64,000 nt of DNA from Tethya wilhelma (GCA_964030475.1 CAXIPT010000011.1:1100880-1164879); one strand, 5' to 3'; shown: positions 23,665-36,271, numbered from the stretch's first letter. Made by a program: numbers and translations. The notes: generated from the sequence alone by a model not told the origin.

Positions 23665-25697
23665 CGTAACTACTAAGTGACTGAGTGGCTACAACTTAAA
23701 GCTACTCAGCCTCAGCCTGTACTAGTGTAGTCTAGTACTCAGTAAGTTGTAAGTCAGTTTATCATGTCACTGCCAAAAAAGTGCAATCTGCTGGGCCAAA
23801 TTTCCAATTATGGGAAAGCTACTATGATGAATGCCCATTGTAACAAACAACTTAGCCTCCTATAAGGTGGGCTCACAATACTGGCAGATGCTGCATATAT
23901 GCAACCATTTGCACTGACACAGAATCTGAGATTTAGAAAAATTGTCCAACTGTACAATTTTGATAGGTTTCGTTCCGGCATATCTGTGCATGTGGAAATT
24001 CAGAATCTGTGTCAATGGCATAACTAATTTGCAGCTTCACAATATTTTCTGTTGTGTCACGTAAACCCAACAGATTTGCTAAAATGCATAATTTATGCAT
24101 TTGACACACACAATAGCTATAGATAGCCTCGTTTCCAGGTGTTAGCTCCTTCTTTGAAAATAAGGAAGGTGGCTGTGAATGAGGATACACAATAATAATA
24201 ATTTTTTTAACAGTTATTAATACCATGCAAGTCCGATCCTCGTATAATATATGGACATATTAAGCCATAATTTTTGACCTGTATGCACGCACAACTATAT
24301 ATACTGACAACATCTACCTTATACCTGATGATGTATGCAATGCACAATATAGTATTTTCATAGGATGTCATTTTCACAATTTTTGGCCATGGTTCATGCC
24401 TTCTGGTGTACAGCTAAAGTACTGAATGTATGGGAGAAAGCATTCAAGTCTGGATTTTTACTATAATACTGCACAACGCTCAACAAACAGCTAGTTAATA
24501 TGTACTGGCTTTTAATTAATTTAAAGAATGCTATAATCAAAGTCATTAGCATTAATTTTGAGATCACATCTGTTCTGAATCAATGAATAGTTTTGTGTCA
24601 TTAATTTAAAGTTCTAACTGCATGTCTCTGCATGGATTACTGAAGGAGGCGGGTCAGTCTTGGGTATTAAGTTTACTTGTCAGGGCATTATTATAATTAT
24701 AGTGCTAGTAAAACGATATTCTGCATCAATGCAGTCATGGCAGATATTAAAAATTGATGTACAAACAGCCTGCATGCTGCACCGCATGGCACATACATTG
24801 ATCAGAGAGTGCTATATATAGTGTCACTGTTTGGGATTCAATCATCTATTATATCAGATTCTAGTTTTGACAAAAATACTACTATAATACACAGGGCTGT
24901 ACCTTGCATGAACACTTCATTGAGGCCGCTGCATGACTCAGTATGGTCACATCTCTCTCGAGTTGGCTGAAAATAATTTTGAGTCTCACCAGGATCCCGG
25001 CTAGCTGTCTGACTCTCACCTGTACCTCATGAGTGTTGTTAGTTCAAAGTCACTCCCACATCTGATTTTCTCTTTCTGAAGATTCGGCCGATGAAGCCCC
25101 CAGAGCTTGTCCCAAATCAATTAGATGTCGATCTTCAAGATTCAAGATTGTCTAAATAGAATGCCATTCAGACACAAATATCATAAACTATAATTATACG
25201 TAGGTTATAATATCTCGCGTATAACCACTATTTTCATATAGTTATTATACCGGCTCTCTGTACAAACTTCCGTATTACCATAGTCATAGATAATATAGTA
25301 TGGTATTACTAACTGTTTTTGGTACTTTAGCAGTAATTGTTTTGACAAGTACAAGTTCTATGTAGTAGCTTACTACTGTACAGCTAGCTATTCACGTAGG
25401 CTACTACACATGTACGCTGAACTTAACAAGTAATCACATCATGTGATTACCTATACAAATTATGACAATAATTATTGGTCTGATGTCGAGACCCATGCAT
25501 GCGTAATGACCAAATTTATCATTAATTTTATGCATATCACCCCAAATCCGGTCCACGTGCATTTAGAAATATGCATGTGAGTAGTGCATGCAAGTGAGGT
25601 AAAACTTAAAGCATCATTTGACTTGATTAAGTTAATAACAGAGAATGTTGAAGAGGAGGTCCATGACAATGTAGCATGCATGCATGACTGCAGTTCT
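23665..25697. other. Intergenic sequence downstream of PMS2
   Basis: Mostly AT-rich. A TAGCCTCGTTTCCAGG repeat half lies at ~24126. One short minus-strand exon-like patch near 25040-25095 (acceptor AATCTTCAG, donor CAGGTGAGAG) cannot be linked to any other exon. Confidence 0.4.
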
Positions 25698-28220
25698 TTA
25701 GGTTGCAGTTGACAGCCTGGCAAGATCAATCAGATGCCTCATTGTAGGTCTTCCATGTGGGCAATTCTACAAGAAAATGAATGATTGAGCTGCAATAAAC
25801 ATTGTCAGGCTCTCTATAAGCTTCATTCATCATTTACCCAAGGCTGTTCTGTTTCAATGTCACCCATATGTTCTACCAGCTGCATGAGAGAGAAGAAAGC
25901 ACTCCGATCACTGAGTCCACATGCATGCATGCACACACTGCATGATTCTACCTTTTTCATTTGTGCAATGTTGAGAGCTGTACCAACCATTATGGAAGAC
26001 CTATAGATGCAGGATTGTACATGTGACAATCTAACAATATTTAGCTAACAAAATGCATGTGATCAATATAGCTGACCGACATGCTCTTGATGCGAACATT
26101 GCTCTCACTGCAGAAGGTCTGATTACTTCACCCTGCACACAACATGCATTACAAAATATAATTATAATTGACCACATCATATTTTAGAGTTGGCATGCAC
26201 TCACTGGACTACTTCCACCATCAGACAGCATAAAAATTAGCTCATCAATGTCTAAAATGGTGCATGGGAATTGGAGTAATCCCTGAACATTAAAGTACGA
26301 ATGCACATGGGATTCGGGACATTATGGGATCATTATAATTTTGAAAATAGAACATGTGATTGTATACCTTTGGGACCGAGTGACCAGTTTTTCGAAACTG
26401 GCTGAGCAATCAGCTTCACTCTTCTTGTGGGAACAGCTGAACATATCAAGAGAAAATGACTTGCACAGCATGAAAAAAAAAACACAAAAAAACACAAAAA
26501 AACAAGAACCCCCCCCCCCTCCAAAATAAACTACTTTACCTTCAGGATCAATTTCAAAATGAAGTCCGTTCATCTTAAACACCTCTAAATTATCCATGAC
26601 AACATTCTCTTGTGCAGCCGTCAACTCTAGAGACATAGGTCTAAAACAAAGAGGGAATTATTATTATTTTGGTAACTATTAATGCATTGACAAGATCCAC
26701 TCACTGAAGAAGCTTCTGATGCTGAAGAATAGTCTCACGTTGGAGTCTTTCAAAGTTAAACTTCTCATCGGTTGCATGCTATATACAAATAAGTAAAAGG
26801 AAGTCACAATAATGCAGTTTATACAACAAAATTATACATGCATAATTATAATCCACGTACAATAAAATTATATTGTTTAGTTTACTATTGTCTGAGCGAC
26901 TCACTTGGTCGATAATGAAAAGGTCACTTCCCAGGAGTGTGATAATGAATCCCAAGTTGAACTACAATAATACAAGTCGATCGATAATATCCCCACATAC
27001 TATGATACCGTATAGTGGGAAATTTTCGTATGGTGGAAATTTTCGTATATTTCGTATGCGGTTCGAATATACGAAAATTAAAACTGCGAAAATTTAACTT
27101 CCGCATTTACTTTATACGAGCGCGCGCCGCGTATACGAAATTTAAAACTACTTTTGGTGCGTTTATACGAAATTTTGCACCAACGAAAATTTCCCGCTAT
27201 ACGGTACTATAATTTATACACAATGCCCTGTATTCTTTAATAGTCTCAAACCTGGCCAACAATCTTCATTTTCATGAAGTCACTCTTCCTAATGAGAACA
27301 AACGCACACAAATGAATTTGGAGAAAATAATCAATTCCATCTTACATGCAGTGTACCTGATTTGCTTCCTTAGTTCATTCTCAGCATCACTGTTGCTTGC
27401 TGGAGTAATTTTAGCTGTAAACAACCTCTGTTTTGGTGCTCCTTCGTCACCTTTTGCTTCTTCAGCACATTTCAACCTTGACAACCTCTTACCAATGGCA
27501 TTAATGTCAATGTGAAGTGTTAGAGTCTTTGATTTATCTATAGAATTTTCTTGTTTGTCATAAACTCGTTTTGATAACATGGAGGAAAGATGTTTCGCAT
27601 GTAATGGCTCAGGAACATTTTGAGCCACGTCTTTCTGTTGATTATTCTCAGTGGAAAACGTTACTGGAGTTGCATTAAGTGATTTGGTAGGTACACTTGA
27701 TGGTGAATTAGATGCTTGCAATGCTGGAGTCCTGTATGAGTTAGCCAGTGAATATGAATCAGCTTCAGGTGGGCTAGTTGTCTGCTCAGCAACATCAGTT
27801 GAACCACAAAGATTTGTCTTGTGGGAAAGCAGACAGAGGTCACATCCTGTGTCATTCAGTTGGTTATCCACAGATGCATCTGTGTGGTCAGTGGTTACTA
27901 CTGAGCTTACAGAGTCATCCTGTCTGACTTCATCTTTATAAAGGTCATGAATACTGACAGGCAGGGGCGTTTCACATTGTTCCTGGTCCTGATTCATACT
28001 ATTCAGTTCTGTTGAGTCCAAAGTTCCATTCACATGATCCAATGATCCATACACCGGAGTGCTCATGGATTTTATCCCACCATAGTCAAACAGCTTAGCT
28101 TCTGTAAGCACATAAATAAACACACAAGCAAGAGTAAGGTCAGATTAGTAAAAGAGTAAAAGATTGTGTGTTGGAGTGTGCCATAGTATGAGTAACATGT
28201 TGTACATTTGTGTGTGTCTG

Positions 28221-28259
<39 letters not shown>

Positions 28260-30145
28260 ACGCGCGCGTGTGTGAGTAAGCGAGTGAGTGAGCGAGTGAG
28301 TGAGTGCATTAGAGGAAATGTGTGATTCATAGAGAGATAATTGATGTACTTTGATGGACACACTATGCAGTAATAACAAAGGGGGTTGCTTACGTTTTTG
28401 TCTAGGTTCCAAACCTTCACCTTTGCTACTTTTCTCTTCTTTTCCATTCTCGTGGCAATCATGGGAGAAGCTTCTCTTTAATGAAATGAACCGTGACAGG
28501 CTAGGTGTGAGGGGCGAGGGTGTGGAGGCCATACTACTGTCCAGCTGCTGGTTGGTGTCGTACAGCTGTTGCATTGGTTCAAACAGCTTCACAAGAGACA
28601 TCTGCATGATACAAATGTAGCTTCATAATTTAATCAACCATGATTATTCAACTTTAGCATAAAGTCAAGTGCACACATGCATACAATTAGGAGATCAAGC
28701 ACAATTACAAAACAGGTTTCCTAATTACCCCTCGTACCCAGGCCCCTCCCTTTGTTTTACAATGAGGGGTGAACAACAAGGAGGAGCCTAGGGACAAGTC
28801 TAGGCCAATCCCTCAATTTAGTGTTAGCTGCTAACACTAAAAAGTAGAAAAGAGTTTTCATGTAACCTTTAATAGAGAGAGTGGTCAAGCTAAATAAGAC
28901 ACTCGCCATACAGCACAAAAATTTGTTAATAGTGGTGGATCGGCCATTTTGGCAAGGAATGCCAATATTAAATCTGCCAAAGGGTCGTTTTGCACAGCAC
29001 ATACGGAATGCATGTATTGCTGCATGTGCTACTGCCAAAATACAATCTACCAATCATGAAACATTTGACAATCTGCAAATTTTATTCCAATATTTTGTGC
29101 TATATGGTATACCTTGATGATTAGATGAAGTGTTTTCTCTTGCTGTAGCATGACCTGTCTCTTATCTGGAGTGATGTTGACATCAACATGATCTAGAGAA
29201 GGAGAGAGATAAAACATGTGATACTCACATGTTTACACAAACATAGAAATAACATACCCATGTAAACACAACAACAGCAGCTCAGCAAACAATCAACAAT
29301 ATATTGAATAAACAAGCCACTTAATATTTGGTAAGTACTCACCTCTTGCTGTTTTGACATTCAACACCACAAACGGATATTGGTGTCTATTGTACATGTG
29401 GTAGACCTCATTCACTGTTTTACTCAACTGTAGAAAATACATGAATTATGCACAGTTTGATAGGTGTGCCCTGTTGTTAGTAATAGTTAATTAACTTGCC
29501 TTCTGATGATCAACTGGTCTGTCGTTAAAGAAATAAAACTGTCTATCTGTAGCACTACGACCGTAACCATGGTTACAGCGAGATATGAATCCTGAAAACC
29601 TATAGAATGAAACAAAAGCGAAGTTTATCAAAATAATTGTACAAAACATTTTCAACTTCACAAAAAATTTGTAAACAAAATTGTTAATTTATTAACCTAA
29701 AAATCTCCAAAGCACCAGGTGGCAATGAAGTAGTGTCTTCTTCCTGAGAGAGGTCATCAACTGTACAAGGAGTGACCTCCACCAGCTGCTGAAACTGAAC
29801 CAAGGAGGTGAAGATGGAGAAACACACAAAAAAACAACAAAATTTAAGTTTGTTTCAAAATCATATTACAATCAGATTTTTTTTATTCTAAAATTGAAGG
29901 TATTTAGGTTTGTAAACTATGCTGTCGATCCTTGGTATTTTGGTTTATGAAGCTTCAAATACCTGTTTCAGACCAAAGACATCGATAATGTTGTTCTTCA
30001 TTTCTTGTCCACCACTTGTGGACAACACCAGCTGTTGCTTCTTCCTGCATAAAATAGTAGCACATGACGTGATATGATACTGACATGGTGAAGGAACATA
30101 TCTATAATGCATCATGGAGAGAATGTGAATTTGTGTGTGTGTGTG

Positions 30146-30202
<57 letters not shown>

Positions 30203-31891
30203 CTTTCTTACCCCTTTCCAACTTGGTTGTAGCACACAATCCTAACGCCTGTGGTCACTAAACAGTAGCCCTGTAGCATCTGTATCATCCTGTTGAACTC
30301 CTGTATAATTGTACATGGGCAAGAGTTGAATAGCCTAGTCTCAATCATCATAAAATACGTATCAAGCTAGCAGCTGAAACTATGATACCCCCCTTTTGTG
30401 GAGTTTTATGGATGACAGTCTCATGCCCAGACTCCTCCCTTGTATGTGAGGAAAAAAGGGGTCTGGTGAAATATGACAGATTTCTTGGTTCTGAGAAAGG
30501 AATTTGAGCATTCCAATTAGATTGCAGAACGCATGTTGGTTCTGACGTAGTATGCCAATTAGATTTCAGCTCTTCGCTTTGCATGTGAGAGTTGAAGGCC
30601 TGAATTGTGTAATCATTCGTGACTTGCTGACTCAGCAGAACCAAGAGCTTTGCCGATTTTCACCAAACCCCTCTTTTCCTCCAAGAGGGGAGGGGTCTGG
30701 GCATGAGACTATACGAATGATTACTATACCTTCTTGATGTTTCTGTGGAACTCTTTGTGCCTCACTGGTAAGGTATGAAAGAGGTTGCTAAGCGACACCG
30801 TTGTACCAATCTGAGAGAAAAAAAAATACAGAAGAAAAAAAGGGTGAAGTTCTTCCTCACAAATGTTTCTTTCAAAGACAAAAAGGAGGCGCCCAGGAAG
30901 GAGGCTAAAAATAGAATGAACATCAATTATATACACCATTTTACCTCTCTAGCACAGCTGGTCTTGTTTGTTATCCTTCCATTGCTGTCATACTCCAATT
31001 TAGTGCCCACCACTTGCGACTTGTGACACGTAGTCACTACCAAATCACTATTAAGATATGTGTGTGTGTGTGTGTGTGTGTTGGGGGGAGGGGGGAGGGG
31101 CATGTAAGCAGTATCACGTGGATATTGATAGAGAACCACATGAAACATCTAAATACATACCTCAGAGCACAGAGGGAGCTAAGTGCCTCACCACGGAAAC
31201 CAAATGTGCCCACACCCATCTCCAGATCAGAGAAGTCAGTGATCTTGGAGGTGTGGTGTTTGAGAGTGAGAGCCTGGAAGTTCTCCTCCTCCACTCCACA
31301 GCCATTGTCACTGACCTCCACCAGCTCAGAGCCATGGTCCTTGAGACGAACCTCTAACAGTATAAATATTGTGGGACAATAATTATAGCACTTTTGATTT
31401 TCCATCATGACAAGTAGCCTTGTTCTCTCCAAAGCCTTCCTCCTCTTGGTCTATATATTTGTCTACCTGTGCCTGAGGCTACATTACTAGACTACTATTG
31501 ATGAACACATGGTACAGGACAAACAGTGCGTGTATAAGGATATCGCAGGTTTACATGGATGGAGAGAATTTGCATAATTTCAAGTAATTTACTAGATCAG
31601 TTATATAACTTGAATTGCGATGCATATAGAATCTAAGATTGTCAAGTTAGCTTACAGACAAGCCATTAAACATACACATTACATACACACTGCATGGCAA
31701 AGAACACAAACGCTGACAAAGTAATATATCCGTCCAAACTATAACTTAACTATGGACTCTGTACCTATGACAGTGGCCCCAGCATCCAGGCTATTCTCCA
31801 CTAGCTCCTTCACAGCCACTGCCAGAGAGAGAACCACTTGACCAGAGCAGATTTGATGGACAGTACGCTTGTCAATAGCCTTCACAGACAT
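25698..31891 (-). CDS. PMS2: PMS2-type MutL mismatch-repair endonuclease, 22 exons, 863 aa
   Basis: PMS2 pairs with MLH1 as MutL-alpha in the nucleus and nicks the nascent strand during mismatch repair. Exons in transcript order start at 31891, 31353, 31047, 30810, 30300, 30044, 29794, 29599, 29427, 29192, 28601, 28101, 27288, 26961, 26778, 26640, 26436, 26251, 26132, 26000, 25879 and 25766. They total 2592 nt with every phase consistent. The GHKL ATPase has the [14 protein letters not shown] and GFRGEALSS motifs. The middle (exons 11-12) is a long low-conservation linker. The C-terminal dimerisation/endonuclease domain has FNLGFII, the metal motif [12 protein letters not shown] split across exons 14-15, SRACR and [11 protein letters not shown]. 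All active-site motifs are intact. Length matches human PMS2 (862). Intron 8 uses a GC donor. Confidence 0.97.
27006..27207. mobile_element. ~200-bp MITE in a PMS2 intron
   Basis: TACCGTATAGTGGGAAATTT at the left is mirrored by AAATTTCCCGCTATACGGTA at the right. It lies in the intron between PMS2 exons 13 and 14 and has no coding capacity. Confidence 0.8.
28223..28262. repeat. (TG)n microsatellite in a PMS2 intron
   Basis: A pure TG tract runs into GAGTGAGTGAGCGAGTGAG-type repeats between exons 11 and 12. Confidence 0.9.
29499..29500 (-). other. GC-AG intron donor in PMS2 (intron 8)
   Basis: Exon 8 ends ...CATCAGAAG and is followed by GCAAGT, the usual form of a GC donor. The exon codes DRPVDHQK up to this point. 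The broken PMS2 copy at ~38.1 kb keeps the same GCAAGT. Confidence 0.85.
30137..30200. repeat. (TG)n microsatellite in a PMS2 intron
   Basis: Pure TG tract just inside the donor of exon 5. Confidence 0.9.
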
Positions 31892-32027
31892 CTTTAAGTG
31901 GGTCACTAGCAACTGACTGCAGTGACTGTGCTATTGGGTTTAAATTGACCACGTGGGTTTTGCTCAGCAAATTATTTGTAGGTAAATGGTCGTCAAACTT
32001 AATAGTCGATATTTAAACACTACGAAC

Positions 32028-32090
32028 CAGATCTCAAGGCCTATGTACATGTAATGGCATGACCCGCATGATCAATGCAAATACACCACC
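32028..32090. repeat. Inverted copy of sequence at ~19925-19990
   Basis: AGATCTCAAGG, ATGGCATGACCCGCATGAT and ATGCAAATAC blocks are shared in opposite orientation. Part of the similarity between the P1 and P2 neighbourhoods. Confidence 0.5.
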
Positions 32091-32537
32091 AGCATGTTTT
32101 TCTCAACATGACAAAGAATACCATATCTACTTCCAACCTGACATGCATGTCGCGATTGTATTTTACTCTCATCATTATTAAACATAATAATATTGTTGCT
32201 AGATAAAAATCAACAAAAAATAAAGATTATTTCAATTCCTAGCACACGTAGTATTCTACAGTGACATACTACATCATATATACAGTGGGAAATTTTTGCA
32301 TGGTGAAATTTTATCATTACATAGTAAATTATTATGATAATCAAAATGCCATAAAATTTAAACTTTTGCACAGTTTTGACTTTCATAATATTATGCTAAA
32401 TAAAAAATTTTACACCATTCAAAATTCCCCATTATAATTATGATATGGTATGACTATTTAAAATAATACTACTGTGCAAGAAATTATCTTGCACCACAAA
32501 AATTCTCACTATGCATAATGGTAATATTCCATTGTGT

Positions 32538-32639
32538 TTAAGTCCAATTGAATCTCAGATATGCTCCAAACCCTACGACAACCAACCTACAATGAGTATC
32601 AAAATGATTTAATAAAGAATAGGGAGGGATACAGAAGTG

Positions 32640-32693
<54 letters not shown>

Positions 32694-32908
32694 GCACACA
32701 CAGTGTTCCCCACTTCAGGGTCATGCAACTATAATGTGTGACAGTGTGTGTCTGCGTGTACAGAATGCCTGGTTGAGTGCCGCACACTTAAGGGCATGCA
32801 GCTATTTTGTTTGCCATTGATTCGCCGTGACCCCATATTGTCACCTCCACCCATCTGACAACTGGCAAATAGCCTATAAAAACTTAGGTTGCCTAGGCAA
32901 TGGCAAAT

Positions 32909-32976
<68 letters not shown>

Positions 32977-33193
32977 NACACACACACACACACACACACA
33001 TGTACACAAGATGAGGTATATATATACAAGTAGAACGCACGAGTTTCAATTTAGAGCCTAATTTACATTCCAATCACATGACCACAATAGTCCCATATTG
33101 GGTTTGATTACATGGACCAGTATGCTGAGTCAGCAAAGGCTCCAAAATGACACTCCATCTTCTTCTGAGATTTTATTTTCTTCGTGGTGCGTG

Positions 33194-33280
<87 letters not shown>

Positions 33281-33281
33281 N

Positions 33282-33350
<69 letters not shown>

Positions 33351-34078
33351 CCTGGTCTTTGCTACATAGTTGCCAGTAACAACCTTTACTCTCTCAACCA
33401 TTGGAAAGCTCCATTTTGTTGCCTTGGTAGAATACGCCTTCGAACTCTCCCATAAATAGAACTATGGGTATATGTATCAAATACAATTGGATCTCTTCAT
33501 GAGGCAAAGGGAATCCTGGGATGTCAACACAGGTTTTACCAAACAGACATTAATGGTATAAGCAAACCTTATATACAGAAGAACACCATAGTTCTTTGAG
33601 CCAACTGCTACTTGGGTATTTGTCAAGTCGGCTGAGTTAGTGTCTTCTACTGGCAATTCAATATACGGTGGTAGTTCATTATACTCAAAATGATATTGAT
33701 AGTTAAAATAACGAATAAATGGAGGTAGAAAATCGCCATTTTCATTACTGAAAAAAAAAAAAAAGACTCTTACACAATTGGATTAAGTGCATGATCTGAT
33801 TATACTTATCATAATATGGGCTATGGCTATAGGGTAAAATGAATTAACCTACTAACAAAATATATTCATAGCTGCTACCATGAAACACATACATTCATAT
33901 TAATATATAGTGCCTACACTGATTTATGTTAACTCTTATTAATGCTCAGCACTGCCGAACTATAGTATGTACATACGTTGGCTCAGGATAGCTATTATAG
34001 TTATAATAATCAACCATAAGTGAGGTTACATATATCATCACCATGAATATTATAGTTACTAATATCAACTTACTCCAT
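32538..34078 (-). CDS. P2: paralogue of P1, possibly broken
   Basis: Exons (minus) correspond to P1: 34074-34078 (MD), 33568-33747, ~33352-33461 and 32538-32586. Exon 2 reads NENGDFLPPFIRYFNYQ and later ELPVEDTNSADL, matching P1 (ELPVQDTESAGL) with mainly third-base changes. Exon 3 carries FPMVERVKVVTGNYVAKTR and exon 4 LVVVGFGAYLRFNWT. From the obvious acceptor (CCCATAG at 33462) exon 3 is out of phase. Only a weaker acceptor 11-12 bases further in restores the frame. P2 therefore either uses that site or is a frameshifted pseudogene. Two N-broken CA tracts sit in its introns. Confidence 0.35.
32641..33347. repeat. Three CA microsatellites with internal Ns
   Basis: Tracts at 32641-32690, ~32911-33000 (N at 32977) and 33201-33347 (N at 33281). 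The last directly follows the donor of P2 exon 3, as in P1. Bases 32700-32880 resemble a repeat at ~61780-61925. Confidence 0.9.
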
Positions 34079-34099
34079 GGCCGCTATAATATTAATCAC

Positions 34100-35018
34100 C
34101 AAACCAGGCCACGACTATAATATCCGAGAGCCTCAGAGATATAATATTATGTATATAATAATTATTATAGTCATGTGATAGTAATGTGACCACACTTGCG
34201 TGGCTATATAAGCTACCACATAATCTTAGCATAGTATAAGCCTGATGAAGTTTATTCAGCAGTTATGAAATTTGTTACTAGGATCGAGACTATTACTGAT
34301 TTATGATACAAATATAGACACAGCTAGCTAACAATAGTATAAAAACACAGATAATATCGTGGCATGGCCCATGGTCTGAGTTAATGTGGTTAAATTAAGG
34401 CCTACTATACATTTTGCCATATCAATATAAACTTCAGCCAAATTAATGGGAAAATGTATAACACGTACATAACTTAATAGCTATTATAATATAGTAACAA
34501 TAAAAACCACTCTCACCATGCAATACAAAACTAAATCTCATGACGTATATTAAGTATAGATTTTTTTAGCAAGAGTATATACTCTTGGTGTACAATGGTC
34601 AAGCATATCAATACATACTATCAAGTAAGTCACATGAGCAAAGGCAACTATATATTATAATGAAAAACTGAAGCTTAAAATTAATGACAAATAAAACTAT
34701 ATAGCAAAATAAAATTAATTTAAAAGTATAAATAGCAAGCTGTAGTCTTATCAACTGTCATGCTACGTACATTAGTCTGCGTTTGCTGAAAGGTGCATGT
34801 GCACCAACTTTGTACCATTCGAACTTGATAGTGCATGTCATGTCCTCATTTTTTAACAGTAAATTTTCATTTTTAACAACTACAAAAATATGACTTTTTA
34901 TTAGATTAACAAAATAAAACAAAAAACCTAGCCTAAAATATATATAGCACTACTACACTAACTTATACGTAGTTTAATCGAGTTCCACTGTTTCTCAGAA
35001 AGTCATTGAGAGACATCT
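34100..35018. other. Interval between P2 and the crystallin gene
   Basis: AT-rich. At ~34785-34855 a block resembles part of the crystallin coding region (~35440-35500), including CACCAACTTTG, CTTGATAGTG and CATGTC. This is probably a decayed fragment of a second copy. A reverse TTTATT near 34897 could be a polyadenylation signal. Confidence 0.45.
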
Positions 35019-35558
35019 TCAGCAGTTGACCTTCTCGATCGAAGCCACCTTGTCACTAGGATAAGGCATGTTGGTAGGCTGTCCCGGGCCAAACTCAGTC
35101 TGTCCATTGACATGGATGGCTCCACCATCCTCTCCCAGCAGTTTCCACTTGCCAGTCAGCACCTGAAATGAAGACACTCCCTTTGCTGAATCCACGGGAA
35201 ACGTTTTCGTGACTTTCCCTCCTCCAATGTAGTTCTGAGAGGTGCCCCCAAAGTTGAACGTCTCAAAAAGAATGATACCCTCTTTGCTAAATCCTTTGCA
35301 AGATTTTGCAGGTATGATGGTGAGCGGCTTTTGAGCTGAGCCCGACACTATCTGAACATTAGGAGCATCGTAGATTGTGTCTGGGTCATTTTGATTTGTT
35401 TCAGGATAAACGTAGTAGACAGAATCACAGCCTGTTAGTTTGACCAACTTTGCTCCGCTTGAGCTTGATAGTGTCATGTCATCATTCTTGATGTGGTACT
35501 GTTCTTCTGTGATGAAGACGATGTCATCTTTAGGTTCTGGAGCTTCTTTTGCTGACAT
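35019..35558 (-). CDS. Single-domain beta/gamma-crystallin family protein (geodin-like), 179 aa
   Basis: An intronless ORF. The N-terminal ~90 residues are polar and unassigned (MSAKEAPEPKDDIVFITEEQ...). The C-terminal ~85 residues hold one beta/gamma-crystallin domain of two Greek-key motifs. The first has FETFNFGGTSQNYIG, then GVSSFQVLTGKWKLLGE. The second ends FGPGQPTNMPYPSDKVASIE, the usual G-x-Y/F plus DKVSSI-like close. Such domains often bind calcium. Geodin from the sponge Geodia is a known beta/gamma-crystallin, hence the comparison. There is no signal peptide, so it is probably cytosolic. The ATG at 35558 is the first in the transcript implied by the TATA box. Role unknown. Confidence 0.8.
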   Translation of the reverse strand: MSAKEAPEPKDDIVFITEEQYHIKNDDMTLSSSSGAKLVKLTGCDSVYYVYPETNQNDPDTIYDAPNVQIVSGSAQKPLTIIPAKSCKGFSKEGIILFETFNFGGTSQNYIGGGKVTKTFPVDSAKGVSSFQVLTGKWKLLGEDGGAIHVNGQTEFGPGQPTNMPYPSDKVASIEKVNC

Positions 35559-35677
35559 TTTCGTAGCTCGTAAAGATTTGAAGCTTGATGATGAAGTTTC
35601 CTTGTTTTGATTGTTTGCTGATATGGTTGGCTGGAGTTTTCCGATTCTACTTGCACAAGTGTCGAACTGAATGTTCC

Positions 35678-35685
35678 TTTTTATA
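35678..35685 (-). promoter_or_regulatory. TATA box of the crystallin gene
   Basis: TATAAAAA (minus strand) lies ~120 bp upstream of the ATG, placing a start site near 35650 and a ~90-nt leader. A clear TATA box suggests inducible or tissue-restricted expression. Confidence 0.6.
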
Positions 35686-35745
35686 GATTTGCCAACTTAA
35701 GCCATGGCATGCATGTGCTTGCATTGAACTGACTATAGGTTAGTT

Positions 35746-36271
35746 AGAATGTGCTGCAGTCTGAGAAAAACGACATTTATGCGATTGCTTTTTCAGTAAT
35801 GATTAACAAGTTCTATGCATGGAGTGATTTTGTAGTTATTTTTCACTGAAATATAACCATAGAGTGATGCATATATACATAGGTTGTAGGGAAATGTCAA
35901 CAGAATCTATAAAATGCGCTGCAGTCTGAGAAAATTGATTGCTTTTCAGTCAGTAACGATTAACAAGTGTCATGCTGCATGGAGTGATTTTGTATAATTA
36001 TTCATTTTTTTACTGAAAATGTAACCATAGAGCTATAGTGATGCATATACATAGGTTGCAGGGAAATGTCAACAGAATCTATACAGGTTAGTTATAGAAT
36101 GTGCATGCTGCAGTCTGAGAAAATGGACGTTCATGCGATTGCTTTTTCTGTAATGATTAACAAGTTCCATACATGTGAGTGATTTTGGAGTCATTTTTTT
36201 ACTGAAATATAGCCATAGAGTGATGCATATATACAGCATGTCGCATGCAGGGAAATGTCAACAGAATCTAT
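35746..36271. repeat. Three-unit ~165-185 bp tandem repeat upstream of the crystallin gene
   Basis: Units at 35746-35910, 35911-36094 and 36095-36271 share GCTGCAGTCTGAGAAAA, GATTAACAAGT, GAGTGATTTT, AGTGATGCATAT and GGGAAATGTCAACAGAATCT. They differ by small indels, so the array is old enough to have diverged. Confidence 0.85.

Noticed and set aside
25040..25095. Exon of a gene downstream of PMS2
   Set aside because: One short open stretch with plausible splice sites, but no neighbouring exon joins it in phase.
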